A DNA stretch of 64,000 nucleotides. Origin: Salinibacterium sp. SWN248. Its GTDB lineage: Bacteria; Actinomycetota; Actinomycetes; Actinomycetales; Microbacteriaceae. Made by a program: the position numbers and the translations under genes. Position 1 is the stretch's first letter, and each line of letters begins with the position of its first letter. The DNA lies in assembly GCF_015864575.1 (NCBI RefSeq), contig NZ_JADYWW010000001.1, positions 1,821,719 through 1,885,718 of the forward strand. The letters run 5' to 3'. This document shows positions 31,591 through 40,964 of this stretch, one piece after another. The notes beneath the pieces were generated by a model. It made no database searches. It saw only the letters and a program-made list of their open reading frames with translations, and was not told where the DNA came from.

Positions 31591-33008
31591 CCGGCTTCGA
31601 GTTTCTCGTCGGAATTCTCTACTTACTCTCGGCGTCGCTCTTCGTCGTCGGCCTTCACATGATGCGGGCACCCGCGACCGCCCGAAACGGTAACCGCATC
31701 TCTGCTGTCGGTATGATTATTGCCGTCCTAGCGACGATTGTGCTTGCCCTCGTTGTCGATGGCGGCGAATGGATTGCGTGGGTTGCCCTGACCGCAGGCG
31801 TGCTGGTCGGTGCAGTGTTCGGGGTCTATCGTGCTCGCACCGTAAAGATGACCGATGTCCCTCAGCTCGTAAGCGTGTTCAACGCCGTCGGAGGCAGCGC
31901 GGCTGCCGCAATTGCCTTCGCCGCGTTCATTCTCGCGACGAGTGCCGATCCCTTGGAATTGACGGTCTCTATCCCCGTCGTGCTCGATGTCCTCATCGGC
32001 TCAATTACCTTCTCCGGCTCGCTCATCGCGGCCGGAAAGCTGCAGGGCATCATCCCCGGCAATCCCGTCACGTTCCCCGGTTCCCGTCTGCTCAACGCGC
32101 TGGTTGCAGCGATCGCGCTCGGTGCGAGTGTTGCGGCAGTGATGCTTCCCCACAACACGCTGTTGCTCTTGGTGGTGCTCGTGACCGCGCTCATCCTCGG
32201 CATTCTCATGGTGTTGGCGATTGGTGGCGCCGATGCTCCCGTCGTCGTTTCACTCCTCAACGCCCTGACCGGCCTCGCCGTGGCCATGGCTGGCTTTGCG
32301 ATCGACAATCAGGCGCTCATCATCGCGGGTGCTTTGGTCGGCGCAGCGGGTACCATCCTGACGCTGCAAATGGCGCAAGCGATGAATCGCTCCGTGCTCT
32401 CGATCATCGTCGGCGGCTTCGGCACCGGCGACACTACGGCGACAGCAGGACCCGCGGATGAGGATCTCACCAATGTGCGGAGCCTCACCTCCGATGATGT
32501 CGCCATTCAGCTCGCCTATGCGCAACACGTGCTGATCGTGCCCGGCTACGGACTCGCCGCCGCCCAAGCCCAACACGAAGTCGCGGAGCTTGCCGCGTTG
32601 CTCATGGCCCACAACATCGACGTCAAGTACGCGATTCACCCGGTTGCCGGCCGTATGCCAGGCCACATGAATGTGCTGCTGGCCGAAGCCAACGTGCCTT
32701 ACGAACAAATGCTCCAGCTCGACGAGGCAAATGCAGCATTCGATAACTGCGATGTTGCTCTTGTAATCGGCGCCAACGACGTCTGCAACCCGGATGCTCG
32801 AAAGCCGGGTGATGCCGTCTCCGGGATGCCCATTCTCGACGCCGACCATGCCAAAGCCGTTGTCGTTATCAAGCGGTCAATGCGGCCTGGCTATGCCGGC
32901 ATCACGAACCCGCTGTTCACCGATCCCAAGACGGGAATGCTCTTTGCGGACGCTAAAAAGGCACTCAAGGACATCACCGTCGCTGTCAAAGAATACGTCT
33001 CGGCCTAA
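31587..33008 (+). CDS. pntB: NAD(P) transhydrogenase subunit beta
   Basis: The 473-residue protein has about nine membrane helices in the first 265 residues. A soluble NADP domain follows, with V-P-G-Y-G-L-A-A-A-Q-A-Q near 313, H-P-V-A-G-R-M-P-G-H-M-N-V-L-L-A-E near 350, G-A-N-D-V-C-N-P near 397 and I-K-R-S-M-R-P-G-Y-A-G. All key motifs are intact. It binds NADP and carries protons. It overlaps pntAB by ATGA, ending a tightly coupled three-gene operon that may continue into doxX 54 bases later. Confidence 0.96.
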   Translation: MTGFEFLVGILYLLSASLFVVGLHMMRAPATARNGNRISAVGMIIAVLATIVLALVVDGGEWIAWVALTAGVLVGAVFGVYRARTVKMTDVPQLVSVFNAVGGSAAAAIAFAAFILATSADPLELTVSIPVVLDVLIGSITFSGSLIAAGKLQGIIPGNPVTFPGSRLLNALVAAIALGASVAAVMLPHNTLLLLVVLVTALILGILMVLAIGGADAPVVVSLLNALTGLAVAMAGFAIDNQALIIAGALVGAAGTILTLQMAQAMNRSVLSIIVGGFGTGDTTATAGPADEDLTNVRSLTSDDVAIQLAYAQHVLIVPGYGLAAAQAQHEVAELAALLMAHNIDVKYAIHPVAGRMPGHMNVLLAEANVPYEQMLQLDEANAAFDNCDVALVIGANDVCNPDARKPGDAVSGMPILDADHAKAVVVIKRSMRPGYAGITNPLFTDPKTGMLFADAKKALKDITVAVKEYVSA

Positions 33009-33062
33009 ACCGAGCAGAAGCCGCCTGGTTTCGCTATCACCCATCCCTGAAGGAGCACGACG

Positions 33063-33647
33063 ATGACTACACGCCCAGCCACCGCCCCCACTAGCTCGCT
33101 CCACGAGACGCCGAAGGCGGTGGCACTCGAGAGCGATCTCGTAATCTCCGTCACCGGTCGTCGCGTTCTGGCAGCGTTGCGCCTTGCCACAGGATTCCTC
33201 TTCCTGTGGGCGTTCCTCGATAAGACCTTCGGGCTCGGTTTTTCTACCCCGGCCGAACGAGCATGGATCAACGGCGGCGGCCCGAGTCAGGGTTTCTTGA
33301 CCGGTGACGCGGTTGTCGGCCCTCTAAAACCGGCGTTTGCCGCAATCGCGAGCCCCGCCTCCGACATTCTTTTTATGCTCGGGATGATCGGAATCGGTGT
33401 CGCAGTGATGCTGGGCATAGGCCTACGCATCAGTGCCGTCGCCGGAACCATCATGATGCTCCTGATGTATCTGGCGGAGTGGCCGTTCGCCGCGAACGCC
33501 GGCTCCACTAACCCGCTGGTGGATTACCACATCATCTACGCCCTCGCACTCATCACCATCGCTGTTCTGTCAGCCGGGGATACCTGGGGCGTTGGCCGGG
33601 CGTGGAAGCGCCTCAGCATTGTGCAGAAAATGCCGTGGCTCGTTTAG
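33063..33647 (+). CDS. DoxX-family membrane protein
   Basis: This 194-residue protein starts at ATG 33063 with AAGGAG 8 bases upstream. It has a polar N-terminus of about 30 residues, then four membrane helices. L-R-L-A-T-G-F-L-F-L-W-A-F-L-D-K near residues 39-54 begins the DoxX domain. An extracytoplasmic loop has W-I-N-G-G-G-P-S-Q-G-F-L. N-P-L-V-D-Y-H-I-I-Y-A precedes the last helix. DoxX proteins are linked to redox or sulfur metabolism and membrane oxidoreductases, without one fixed role. It sits between the transhydrogenase and a zinc dehydrogenase. Confidence 0.85.
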   Translation: MTTRPATAPTSSLHETPKAVALESDLVISVTGRRVLAALRLATGFLFLWAFLDKTFGLGFSTPAERAWINGGGPSQGFLTGDAVVGPLKPAFAAIASPASDILFMLGMIGIGVAVMLGIGLRISAVAGTIMMLLMYLAEWPFAANAGSTNPLVDYHIIYALALITIAVLSAGDTWGVGRAWKRLSIVQKMPWLV

Positions 33648-33705
33648 CAATTCGACCTTGCAACTGACAACCAACCCTTAATCGCTCAGGAGAAAGAAGA
33701 AAACC

Positions 33706-34779
33706 ATGAAGGCAGCACGTTTCCACGGACGCAAAGACATCCGTATCGATGACATTCCGGAACCAGAGCTTCGGCCCGGCGCAGTCGCTATTGATGTCGC
33801 GTGGTGCGGCATCTGCGGCACTGACCTTCACGAATATCTCGAAGGCCCGATCTTCATCCCAGCAGCGGGGCATCCGCACCCACTGACTCACGAAGAAGTT
33901 CCCGTGACTATGGGTCACGAATTCTCGGGAACAATAACTGCTCTTGGCGAAGGGGTCACCGACCTCACGGTCGGAGAGAACGTTGTCGTGGAGCCGTACT
34001 TTGTGTGCGGCGAGTGCGCCCCCTGTCGCGCCGGCAACTACAACCTCTGCACAAAAATGGGCTTCATCGGGCTGGCTGGTGGGGGCGGTGGCTTGAGTGA
34101 AAAGATCGTCGTCGAACGTCGCTGGGTTCACCCGATCGGTGACATCCCCCTCGATCAGGCCGCGCTCATCGAACCCCTTGCTGTCGGCCATCACGCGTTC
34201 GTGCGCAGTGGCGCTAAAGCCGGAGATGTCGCGTTCATCGGTGGCGGTGGCCCTATCGGTCTTCTGCTCGCCGCCGTGCTCTCCGCCGAGGGAATCACCG
34301 TCATCATGTCTGAGCCAGGCACAGCGCGCCGCGAAATGGCGACCTCGACGGGGGTCGCCGATCACGTCATCGACCCCAGCGTCGAGGATGCCGTAGCCAG
34401 AGTCATGGAATTGACCAACGGAGTCGGCGCCGACGTCGCATTCGAGTGCTCGAGCATCAACGCCGTACTCGATCAGCTTTTTGATGCGGTAAAGCCGACT
34501 GGCGTAATTGTGAACGTCTCCATCTGGGGTCACCCTGCGCAACTCAATATGCAAAAGCTCGTACTCAAAGAGATTGACCTGCGCGGCACGATTGCCTACG
34601 CCCACGACCACCCTGCAACCATCAAGCTCGTTCAGGATGGCAAGGTCAATCTTGAACCGTTCATCACCGGTCGGATTCATCTCGACAAGCTCATCGACGA
34701 GGGCTTCATGACCCTTATCGATCACAAGGAGACCGCCGTGAAAATCATTGTTCGTCCGGAGGTCAGCAATGTCTCATGA
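33706..34779 (+). CDS. Zinc-dependent alcohol dehydrogenase, 2,3-butanediol type
   Basis: This 357-residue MDR-family enzyme binds catalytic zinc through C-G-I-C-G-T-D near 37 and G-H-E-F-S-G near 70. Structural zinc is held by C-G-E-C-A-P-C-R-A-G-N-Y-N-L-C near 105-119. The cofactor motif is I-G-G-G-G-P-I-G near 181. The spacing, the G-P-I-F-I-P insert after the first zinc ligand and the length suit (R,R)-butanediol or sorbitol-type dehydrogenases. It should oxidise secondary alcohols with NAD(P). Its 3' end overlaps the next gene's start, so it is coupled to the PNPOx-fold protein. Confidence 0.88.
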   Translation: MKAARFHGRKDIRIDDIPEPELRPGAVAIDVAWCGICGTDLHEYLEGPIFIPAAGHPHPLTHEEVPVTMGHEFSGTITALGEGVTDLTVGENVVVEPYFVCGECAPCRAGNYNLCTKMGFIGLAGGGGGLSEKIVVERRWVHPIGDIPLDQAALIEPLAVGHHAFVRSGAKAGDVAFIGGGGPIGLLLAAVLSAEGITVIMSEPGTARREMATSTGVADHVIDPSVEDAVARVMELTNGVGADVAFECSSINAVLDQLFDAVKPTGVIVNVSIWGHPAQLNMQKLVLKEIDLRGTIAYAHDHPATIKLVQDGKVNLEPFITGRIHLDKLIDEGFMTLIDHKETAVKIIVRPEVSNVS

Positions 34780-35215
34780 CATGACGGAGGCCGGCTGGTC
34801 TCCACAGGGACCGGTCGTCGAGTTGTCCGATCAGGCAAGTCTGGATCTGCTTGCCAGCAAGAGCTTCGGTCATCTCGCTCTGAGCAATGATGGGCGGCCG
34901 GATATCTTCCCGGTCAACTACTACTGCGACAAGAAGACGATCCTGTTTCGCACTGCGTCAGGCTCAAAACTTCACGAGCTCACCGAGAACATGCATGTGG
35001 CTTTTGAAGTCGATGTGAAGACTCCCGACGACGTGTGGAGCGTCGTAGTCAGAGGTCTGGCAACGGTTCTTGACGATGCCTCTCAGGTGACTGCTCAGGC
35101 GCTGAAGACCCTCCCCGATTGGGTTCCCATCGAGTCATTTGTCTACATCCTGATCGAACCAGAATCTATCCGCGGCCGCCTCTTCGAACGCCGCCTTCCG
35201 ATAGGACACAGCTAA
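34769..35215 (+). CDS. Pyridoxamine 5'-phosphate oxidase-fold protein
   Basis: I start this 148-residue protein at ATG 34769, which has GGAGG 6 bases upstream and overlaps the dehydrogenase end by 11 bases. The fold is marked by L-L-A-S-K-S-F-G-H-L-A-L, G-R-P-D-I-F-P-V-N-Y-Y (about 43-53), I-L-F-R-T-A-S-G-S-K-L and V-A-F-E-V-D. This is the split-barrel flavin or F420-binding type, not the vitamin B6 enzyme itself. The ligand is unknown. Being coupled to an alcohol dehydrogenase and downstream of transhydrogenase suggests a redox role. Confidence 0.85.
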   Translation: MSHDMTEAGWSPQGPVVELSDQASLDLLASKSFGHLALSNDGRPDIFPVNYYCDKKTILFRTASGSKLHELTENMHVAFEVDVKTPDDVWSVVVRGLATVLDDASQVTAQALKTLPDWVPIESFVYILIEPESIRGRLFERRLPIGHS

Positions 35216-35227
35216 CGCTCAGCACTA

Positions 35228-35269
35228 CAACGATGGTCGGCCGCTTCTCTGAGCGACCGACCATTGTTG
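35228..35269 (+). terminator. Strong hairpin after the PNPOx-fold gene
   Basis: CAACGATGGTCGG pairs with CCGACCATTGTTG over 13 bases with one G-T wobble. An inner CGCT/AGCG stem extends it. It lies 12 bases after the stop at 35215. No T-run follows, so it may be a terminator or an mRNA-stabilising hairpin. Confidence 0.55.
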
Positions 35270-35339
35270 CGTCCCGGCGAAACCCGGTTGAGCCGCCGCG
35301 AGAGAAGCGCACTGCACGGCAACTAGTTACGCTGGGGGG

Positions 35340-35711
35340 ATGAACGCATGCCCGTGCCAATCGTCCGAAACCTACGACGATTGTTGCGGCCGCTTCCATC
35401 GCGGTGAGGCACTGGCCCCCACCGCTGAACGGCTGATGCGTTCGCGCTATAGCGCCTACGTGCGTGGCGAAACCGATTACCTCCTGAAGACCTGGCATTC
35501 GTCTACCCGCCCGACAACGCTTGAGCTTGATCCGGATGTGCGCTGGTACCGTCTCGATATCGTCGCGCGCACGGGCGGCAGCCTGTTCGACACGGCGGGT
35601 ACTGTCGAGTTTCGGGCCCACTATCGCTTCGATGGCGGAGCCGACCAGCAACATGAGAACAGCAGATTTGTGCGCGAAAATTGCGCCTGGCTTTACGTTG
35701 ATGCCGTCTAA
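35340..35711 (+). CDS. YchJ-like SEC-C/UPF0225 protein
   Basis: This 123-residue protein has C-P-C-x(8)-C-C-G-R at residues 4-16, a SEC-C-type zinc motif also found at the SecA tail. An NTF2-like domain follows: [10 protein letters not shown] near 32, W-H-S-S-T-R-P near 51, and V-E-F-R-A-H-Y. This is the YchJ family. It has no defined role, but zinc binding and an NTF2-like cavity are expected. The TAA shares its last base with the ATG of an alternative glpK start. Confidence 0.9.
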   Translation: MNACPCQSSETYDDCCGRFHRGEALAPTAERLMRSRYSAYVRGETDYLLKTWHSSTRPTTLELDPDVRWYRLDIVARTGGSLFDTAGTVEFRAHYRFDGGADQQHENSRFVRENCAWLYVDAV

Positions 35712-35734
35712 TGAGTGAGAACCAAGGAGAACCG

Positions 35735-37243
35735 GTGAACTACATACTCTCGATCGATCAGGGCACCACCAGCACCCGTGCGATCATCTTTGATCACGAT
35801 GGCAAGCCGGTCACCTCTGGCCAGCTTGAGCATGACCAGATTTTCCCGAAAGCGGGCTGGGTCGAGCACGATGCGGCCCAAATTTGGAACAACACTCGAG
35901 AAGTAATTGGTCAGGCACTCTCCAAAGCGAACGTCACGCGCCACAGCATTGCCGCTGTCGGCATCACTAATCAGCGCGAAACTGCCATCATCTGGGACCG
36001 CGCGACCGGCAAGCCCGTGTACAACGCCATCGTCTGGCAAGACACGCGCACCCAGGCGATCATCGATCGCATTGCGGACGGCGACACCAACAAGTTCAAA
36101 AAGATCACCGGGCTCCCCCTCGCCACCTATTTTTCGGCATCCAAAATTGTGTGGATGCTCGAGAACGTCGACGGAGTTCGTGAGCGTGCCGAGGCGGGCG
36201 AGCTTGCCTTCGGAACCCCCGACACCTGGCTGCTGTGGAATCTCACCGGCGGGCCTGACGGCGGAGTTCACGCCACCGACGTCACTAATGCGAGCCGCAC
36301 GCTGCTCATGGATCTCGAAACCCGCACGTGGAGCGAAGATATTCTCGCGGAACTGGACATTCCTGCGTCGCTCATGCCCGACATCCGCAGTTCTTCCGAG
36401 GTCTACGGCACCGTTTCCACGTCGAGTTTGCTGCGCGAGGTGCCCGTTGCGGGCATTTTGGGCGACCAGCAGGCCGCGACGTTCGGGCAGGCTGCGTTCG
36501 ATGCCGGCGAATCGAAAAACACTTACGGCACAGGCAACTTTCTGCTGACCAACACGGGCACTGACATCGTGCATTCCGAAAACGGCCTCATCACGACGCT
36601 CGCCTATCAGCTCGGCGACGATGCACCCCGCTACGCCATCGAAGGCTCGATTGCCGTGACGGGTTCACTCATTCAGTGGCTGCGCGACAATCTCGGCATC
36701 ATTTCTCGGTCTGAAGAGGTTGAGACCCTCGCCGCCTCAGTCGACGACAATGGTGGCGTCTACTTTGTGCCAGCCTTCTCTGGCCTTTTTGCGCCTCATT
36801 GGCGTCCGGATGCCCGGGGAGCGATTCTCGGACTCACTCGTTTCGCCAACAAGGGCCACATAGCTCGCGCCGCGCTCGAAGCCACTGCGTTCCAGACCAG
36901 CGACGTCATCGAAGCCGCCAATGCGGATGCCGATGTTGCGATGACAGAGTTGCGGGTAGATGGTGGCATGGTCGCCAATTCCGCGCTCATGCAATTCCAA
37001 GCGGACATCCTCAACATGCCGGTCATCCGACCTGAGGTCGCAGAGACGACAGCATTGGGCGCTGCCTACGCTGCGGGCCTTGCGGTCGACTATTGGAGTG
37101 GCCTCGATGAGCTGCGCGATCGCTGGAGCGAGGGCGAACGGTGGGAACCGACCATGGACGATGCCGAACGTGAGCGCCTCATCCGCAATTGGAAGAAGGC
37201 CATCACGAAGACTCTGGATTGGGTCAACGAAGACACCGACTAG
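35735..37243 (+). CDS. glpK: Glycerol kinase
   Basis: I start this 502-residue protein at GTG 35735, because AAGGAG is 5 bases upstream and the family starts just before [14 protein letters not shown] 35711 would add eight residues without a good site. FGGY kinase motifs are D-Q-G-T-T-S-T-R near 7, V-W-Q-D-T-R near 98, I-L-G-D-Q-Q-A-A near 243 and [10 protein letters not shown] near 445. It phosphorylates glycerol to sn-glycerol-3-phosphate. A glycerophosphodiesterase is in the window at 9147. It converges on trpD with 6 bases between stops. No glpF or glpD adjacent. Confidence 0.95.
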   Translation: MNYILSIDQGTTSTRAIIFDHDGKPVTSGQLEHDQIFPKAGWVEHDAAQIWNNTREVIGQALSKANVTRHSIAAVGITNQRETAIIWDRATGKPVYNAIVWQDTRTQAIIDRIADGDTNKFKKITGLPLATYFSASKIVWMLENVDGVRERAEAGELAFGTPDTWLLWNLTGGPDGGVHATDVTNASRTLLMDLETRTWSEDILAELDIPASLMPDIRSSSEVYGTVSTSSLLREVPVAGILGDQQAATFGQAAFDAGESKNTYGTGNFLLTNTGTDIVHSENGLITTLAYQLGDDAPRYAIEGSIAVTGSLIQWLRDNLGIISRSEEVETLAASVDDNGGVYFVPAFSGLFAPHWRPDARGAILGLTRFANKGHIARAALEATAFQTSDVIEAANADADVAMTELRVDGGMVANSALMQFQADILNMPVIRPEVAETTALGAAYAAGLAVDYWSGLDELRDRWSEGERWEPTMDDAERERLIRNWKKAITKTLDWVNEDTD

Positions 37244-37249
37244 ACGGTT

Positions 37250-38305
37250 CTAGCGGTTGGTGGCAGCGACCCACTCGTCGAGCTTGCTCGCGGCAAGTCC
37301 TGAATCAACGACGTGTTCGGCGCGCTCAAGTTGTTCTTTCAAGCGTGCCAGCAGCGGACGCTGACTCTGCTCTGGATCCTTCGCCAGCTCGAACGAGGCG
37401 AAGCCTGCCGCGGCGTTCAGCAACACAACGTCGCGGGCCGGCGACTTTTCGCCAGCGAGAATCGAGCGGATGACCTGGGCGTTGTACTCGGGGTCCTTGC
37501 CCAGTAGCGCCTCGATCGGCGCCCGCGGGATACCCAACTCCAGCGGGTCAAGATCGTGTTCGGTAACGAAACCGCGCGACACTTCCCAGACGTGGCTGTG
37601 CCCCGTGGTGGTCAGTTTGTCGATCCCATCGTCACCGCGGTACACCAGCGCCGTCGCTCCGCGAGTCTGGAACACTCCGACAAGGAGACTGACACGTTCG
37701 CGGCTGCCGACACCGACCGCCGAGGCTTGCGGGCGGGCGGGGTTGCACAGTGGACCAAGAATGTTGAACAGCGTGGGGATTCCTAGCTCGCGCCGTGTCG
37801 GGCCGGCGTGCGCAAAACCAGGGTGGAACAGCGCAGCGTAAACGAACGTGATGCCGACCTCTTCTAGCACTTCGGCTACCCGCTCGGGCGTGAGATCCAG
37901 CTTGAGCCCCAGCGCGCTCAGAACATCGGATGCTCCACTCTTGCTGCTCGCGGCACGATTGCCGTGCTTAATCACGGGCACGTCCCCCGCTGCCGCGATG
38001 ATCGAGGCAACGGATGAGATGTTCAGCACGGCGCCGTAGGGGTCGCCACCGGTACCGACGATGTCCAACGCCATGGGATTCACGGGCAGCGGCACGGCAC
38101 TCGCCAAAGCAGCATCCCGAAAACCAACAATCTCGTCGACTGTCTCACCCTTGATCCTCAAAGCGATCAACATCGCTGCTAATTGAGCGGATGTTGCTTC
38201 TCCGTTCATAACGGATTTCATCGCCCACTCAGCTTGGCTGATTGACAAATCAGTGCCGGAAACAAGGGTTGTAAGGATTTCTGGCCAAGTTGGGGATGCA
38301 GACAT
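37250..38305 (-). CDS. trpD: Anthranilate phosphoribosyltransferase
   Basis: This 351-residue enzyme has D-I-V-G-T-G-G-D (about residues 80-87) and K-H-G-N-R-A-A-S-S-K-S-G near 112, which bind phosphoribosyl pyrophosphate and anthranilate. H-P-G-F-A-H-A-G-P-T-R-R-E-L-G near 160 follows. It catalyses the second committed step of tryptophan synthesis. No other trp genes are near; in actinobacteria trpD commonly sits alone beside ctaE, as here. It is divergent from ctaE across a 78-bp gap. Confidence 0.95.
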   Translation of the reverse strand: MSASPTWPEILTTLVSGTDLSISQAEWAMKSVMNGEATSAQLAAMLIALRIKGETVDEIVGFRDAALASAVPLPVNPMALDIVGTGGDPYGAVLNISSVASIIAAAGDVPVIKHGNRAASSKSGASDVLSALGLKLDLTPERVAEVLEEVGITFVYAALFHPGFAHAGPTRRELGIPTLFNILGPLCNPARPQASAVGVGSRERVSLLVGVFQTRGATALVYRGDDGIDKLTTTGHSHVWEVSRGFVTEHDLDPLELGIPRAPIEALLGKDPEYNAQVIRSILAGEKSPARDVVLLNAAAGFASFELAKDPEQSQRPLLARLKEQLERAEHVVDSGLAASKLDEWVAATNR

Positions 38306-38371
38306 GAGTGAAATCCTACCGATCCTGAGCCGACAGGCCGGAGATTGAAAAACTTACGCCCAGTTATCAGC

Positions 38372-38384
38372 CATAATAGATACG
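38372..38384 (+). promoter_or_regulatory. Possible leaderless promoter of ctaE
   Basis: CATAAT (38372-38377) lies six bases before the GTG start at 38384, the spacing expected if transcription starts at the start codon. The GTG has no Shine-Dalgarno, which fits. No clear -35 hexamer. Confidence 0.3.
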
Positions 38385-39019
38385 TGACCACAGCTGCCCT
38401 CAACCGCTCTCTTGGAGCCCAGTCTGTCCAGCGACCGAACACTGTTGCGGTCGGTACCATCGTTTGGCTTGGTAGCGAGGTGATGTTCTTCGCCGGCCTT
38501 TTCGCCATCTACTTCACTCTGAAGTCGACGTCCCCCGAATTGTGGGCGGAGCAAACTGCCAAGCTCAATGTGCCATTTGCGACCCTGATCACGATCATCC
38601 TCGTGCTCTCATCGGTCACGTGCCAGTTTGGCGTCTTCGCCGCTGAGCGCATGCAAGTGCGTCGCACAGGCAAGCTCTTCGACATGCGCAAGTGGGGCAT
38701 GACGGAATGGTTCTTCCTTACCTACTCCATGGGTGCTGTCTTCGTAACCGGTCAGGTCTTCGAGTACGCCACGCTGGTTTCTGAACACGTGAGCCTCTCG
38801 AGCGACTCCTACGGCTCGGCGTTCTACATCACCACCGGGTTCCACGGACTTCACGTCGCCGGTGGCCTCATCGCCTTCTTGCTGGTTCTCGGTCGCGGAT
38901 TCGCAGTCAAGAACTTCGGACACAAAGAGGCAACAAGCGCAATTGTTGTTTCCTACTACTGGCACTTTGTCGACGTAGTGTGGATCGGCCTCTTCCTCAT
39001 CATCTACGTGCTCAAATAA
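38384..39019 (+). CDS. ctaE: Cytochrome c oxidase subunit III
   Basis: I start this 211-residue protein at GTG 38384 (VTTAALNRS), matching the usual actinobacterial N-terminus; an in-frame TTG at 38345 has no support. Five membrane helices are predicted. [15 protein letters not shown] (about 25-39) holds the conserved Glu of subunit III. F-H-G-L-H-V near 164 and the C-terminal [10 protein letters not shown] are family marks. It belongs to the aa3 oxidase that docks on the bc1 complex. It heads an operon with qcrC, qcrA and qcrB. Confidence 0.95.
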   Translation: MTTAALNRSLGAQSVQRPNTVAVGTIVWLGSEVMFFAGLFAIYFTLKSTSPELWAEQTAKLNVPFATLITIILVLSSVTCQFGVFAAERMQVRRTGKLFDMRKWGMTEWFFLTYSMGAVFVTGQVFEYATLVSEHVSLSSDSYGSAFYITTGFHGLHVAGGLIAFLLVLGRGFAVKNFGHKEATSAIVVSYYWHFVDVVWIGLFLIIYVLK

Positions 39020-39035
39020 GAACGGAATAGACGTA

Positions 39036-39848
39036 ATGGCCACCAAGGCAGCTCGCGCGTCACGCAGGTCACAACCTGTCGGTCGACGCCATCCTCTTGC
39101 GACTGTAGCCCTCCTGCTCGTTGGTTTACTGGGAACGGGCGGCGCATACGCGCTGTTCACCTCGAGTGCAACGGCAGAGACCAGCGCATCCGCCGAAGCA
39201 CTTGTTGAAGAAGGCGGAAAGCTTTTCGCCGCTAACTGTGCAACGTGTCACGGTCTGGACCTCGAAGGCACCACCCAAGCCCCTACGCTGATCGGCGTTG
39301 GCGCTGCAGCGACCGACTTCCAAGTGGGTACTGGCCGCATGCCACTAGCCATTTCGGGCCCGCAAGCAGAACAGAAGCCCGTTCAGTTCACTGAAGAGCA
39401 GATTCAGGCTCTCGCGGTCTATGTTGCTTCCCAAGGCCCCGGCCCAGCGATTCCCGCTGACATGTACCTCACCGGGGAAGGCTATGACGTCTCCAACGGT
39501 GCCGAACTGTTCCGCATCAACTGCGCAATGTGCCACAACGTTGCCGGTGCTGGTGGCGCGCTTACCGAGGGCAAGTTCGCTCCAGCGCTCGCTGACGTGA
39601 CTGCCAAGCACGCCTACGAGGCAATGCTGACGGGCCCGCAGAACATGCCCGTGTTCAACGACACGAATCTCACGCCTGAAGAAAAGGCCGACATCATCAC
39701 GTACCTCAAGTACCTCGATGAGACGCCCTCTGTTGGTGGATTCACGCTTGGATCACTTGGCCCCGTTTCTGAGGGTCTGTTCATCTGGATCTTCGGCCTT
39801 GGCGCGATCGTGGCAATCACGGTCTGGCTCACGGCTAAATCAAACTAG
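39036..39848 (+). CDS. qcrC: Diheme cytochrome c of bc1 complex
   Basis: This 270-residue protein has an N-terminal membrane helix (about 25-48), C-A-T-C-H near residue 67, C-A-M-C-H near 163 and a C-terminal helix (about 245-265). The two CxxCH heme sites replace the separate soluble cytochrome c of other bacteria and wire bc1 directly to the aa3 oxidase in a supercomplex. Downstream are Rieske and cytochrome b. Distal methionine ligands are likely in R-M-P-L and N-M-P-V-F. It is 16 bases from ctaE. Confidence 0.95.
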   Translation: MATKAARASRRSQPVGRRHPLATVALLLVGLLGTGGAYALFTSSATAETSASAEALVEEGGKLFAANCATCHGLDLEGTTQAPTLIGVGAAATDFQVGTGRMPLAISGPQAEQKPVQFTEEQIQALAVYVASQGPGPAIPADMYLTGEGYDVSNGAELFRINCAMCHNVAGAGGALTEGKFAPALADVTAKHAYEAMLTGPQNMPVFNDTNLTPEEKADIITYLKYLDETPSVGGFTLGSLGPVSEGLFIWIFGLGAIVAITVWLTAKSN

Positions 39849-39887
39849 TTAGCGACCGCTGTACAGCGGACGGTTGAAGGGATAAGA

Positions 39888-40964
39888 ATGGCAGACGACC
39901 ACGGCGATACCGCCGGCAGCACCGCTGCGGGTAAGGACGTCGAGCAGCACGGGGCTCCTGCGCACAGCGCAGGTACCGCCGTCGTCGCAACCGACGAGGT
40001 ACCCAACCCGGGGTTCCCCCCGCATCGCCCACGCGTAACGGATCTCGACCCCAAGGTTGACAAGCAACAGGAACGCCGCGTTTCGACGATGTTCCTCCTC
40101 TCCATTGTGGGAAGTGTGCTTGCTGTTGTCGCTTACTTCGTGTTCCCGATTGAGCCCGGAAACATGCAGTCGGTGCGTAACAACACCCTGTTCCTGGGTC
40201 TCGGCATCACGCTGGGTCTACTCGGCATCGGCATCGGTGCCGTTCACTGGTCCAAGGCACTTATGCAGGGTCACGACCTTGTGGAGCAGCGCCACGGAAC
40301 TCGAGGCAGCGAAGAAACTCGCGCCAAGGCCGTCGAGGTATTCACTCTCGGCAACGAAGACTCCGGGTTTGGCCGTCGCACACTGTTGCGTCGCTCGCTC
40401 ATCGGTGCCCTCGTTGTCACCCCGCTTCCCGCAATCGTGTTGTTCCGTGATCTCGCTCCGGCCGACAACCCGGTCACGCTTCTCAAGCACACCTTCTGGG
40501 AAGAAGGCATGCGGTTGACGCGCGACCCAAGCGGAACCCCCATCAAAGCATCGGACCTCACCATTGGTTCAGCCTTCCAAGTCATCCCTGAAGGCCTCAA
40601 CGACTCTGAGCACCGCATCGAGGAGAAGGCGAAAGCCTCAGTTCTCCTCGTGCGCCTCAAGCCAGAAGATCTTGAGGTATCGGAGGGTCGCGAAGACTGG
40701 AACTACGACGGCATCGTTGCTTACTCCAAGATTTGCACTCACGTTGGATGCCCGGTTGCACTTTACGAACAGCAAACGCACCACCTGCTGTGCCCGTGCC
40801 ACCAATCACAGTTCGACATCAAGCGCGAAGCAGCCGTTATCTTCGGCCCAGCGAAGCGTCCACTTCCGCAATTGCCGATCACGGTCGACTCAGAGGGCTA
40901 CCTCATCGCTAAGAGCGACTTCACTGAGCCCATCGGTCCAAGCTTCTGGGAGCGCAAGCTATGA
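39888..40964 (+). CDS. qcrA: Rieske iron-sulfur subunit of bc1 complex
   Basis: This 358-residue protein has an acidic cytoplasmic N-terminus of about 65 residues, three membrane helices (about 66-85, 100-122, 170-192) as in actinobacterial QcrA, and a Rieske domain. C-T-H-V-G-C near 283 and C-P-C-H-Q-S near 304 hold the 2Fe-2S cluster. Most bacteria have one helix. The last helix ends in L-R-R-S-L-I-G-A-L. It overlaps qcrB by ATGA. Confidence 0.95.
   Translation: MADDHGDTAGSTAAGKDVEQHGAPAHSAGTAVVATDEVPNPGFPPHRPRVTDLDPKVDKQQERRVSTMFLLSIVGSVLAVVAYFVFPIEPGNMQSVRNNTLFLGLGITLGLLGIGIGAVHWSKALMQGHDLVEQRHGTRGSEETRAKAVEVFTLGNEDSGFGRRTLLRRSLIGALVVTPLPAIVLFRDLAPADNPVTLLKHTFWEEGMRLTRDPSGTPIKASDLTIGSAFQVIPEGLNDSEHRIEEKAKASVLLVRLKPEDLEVSEGREDWNYDGIVAYSKICTHVGCPVALYEQQTHHLLCPCHQSQFDIKREAAVIFGPAKRPLPQLPITVDSEGYLIAKSDFTEPIGPSFWERKL

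Noticed and set aside
33613-34725. 370-codon open frame antisense to the alcohol dehydrogenase
   Set aside because: It lies wholly over a well-supported gene and has no recognisable domain.
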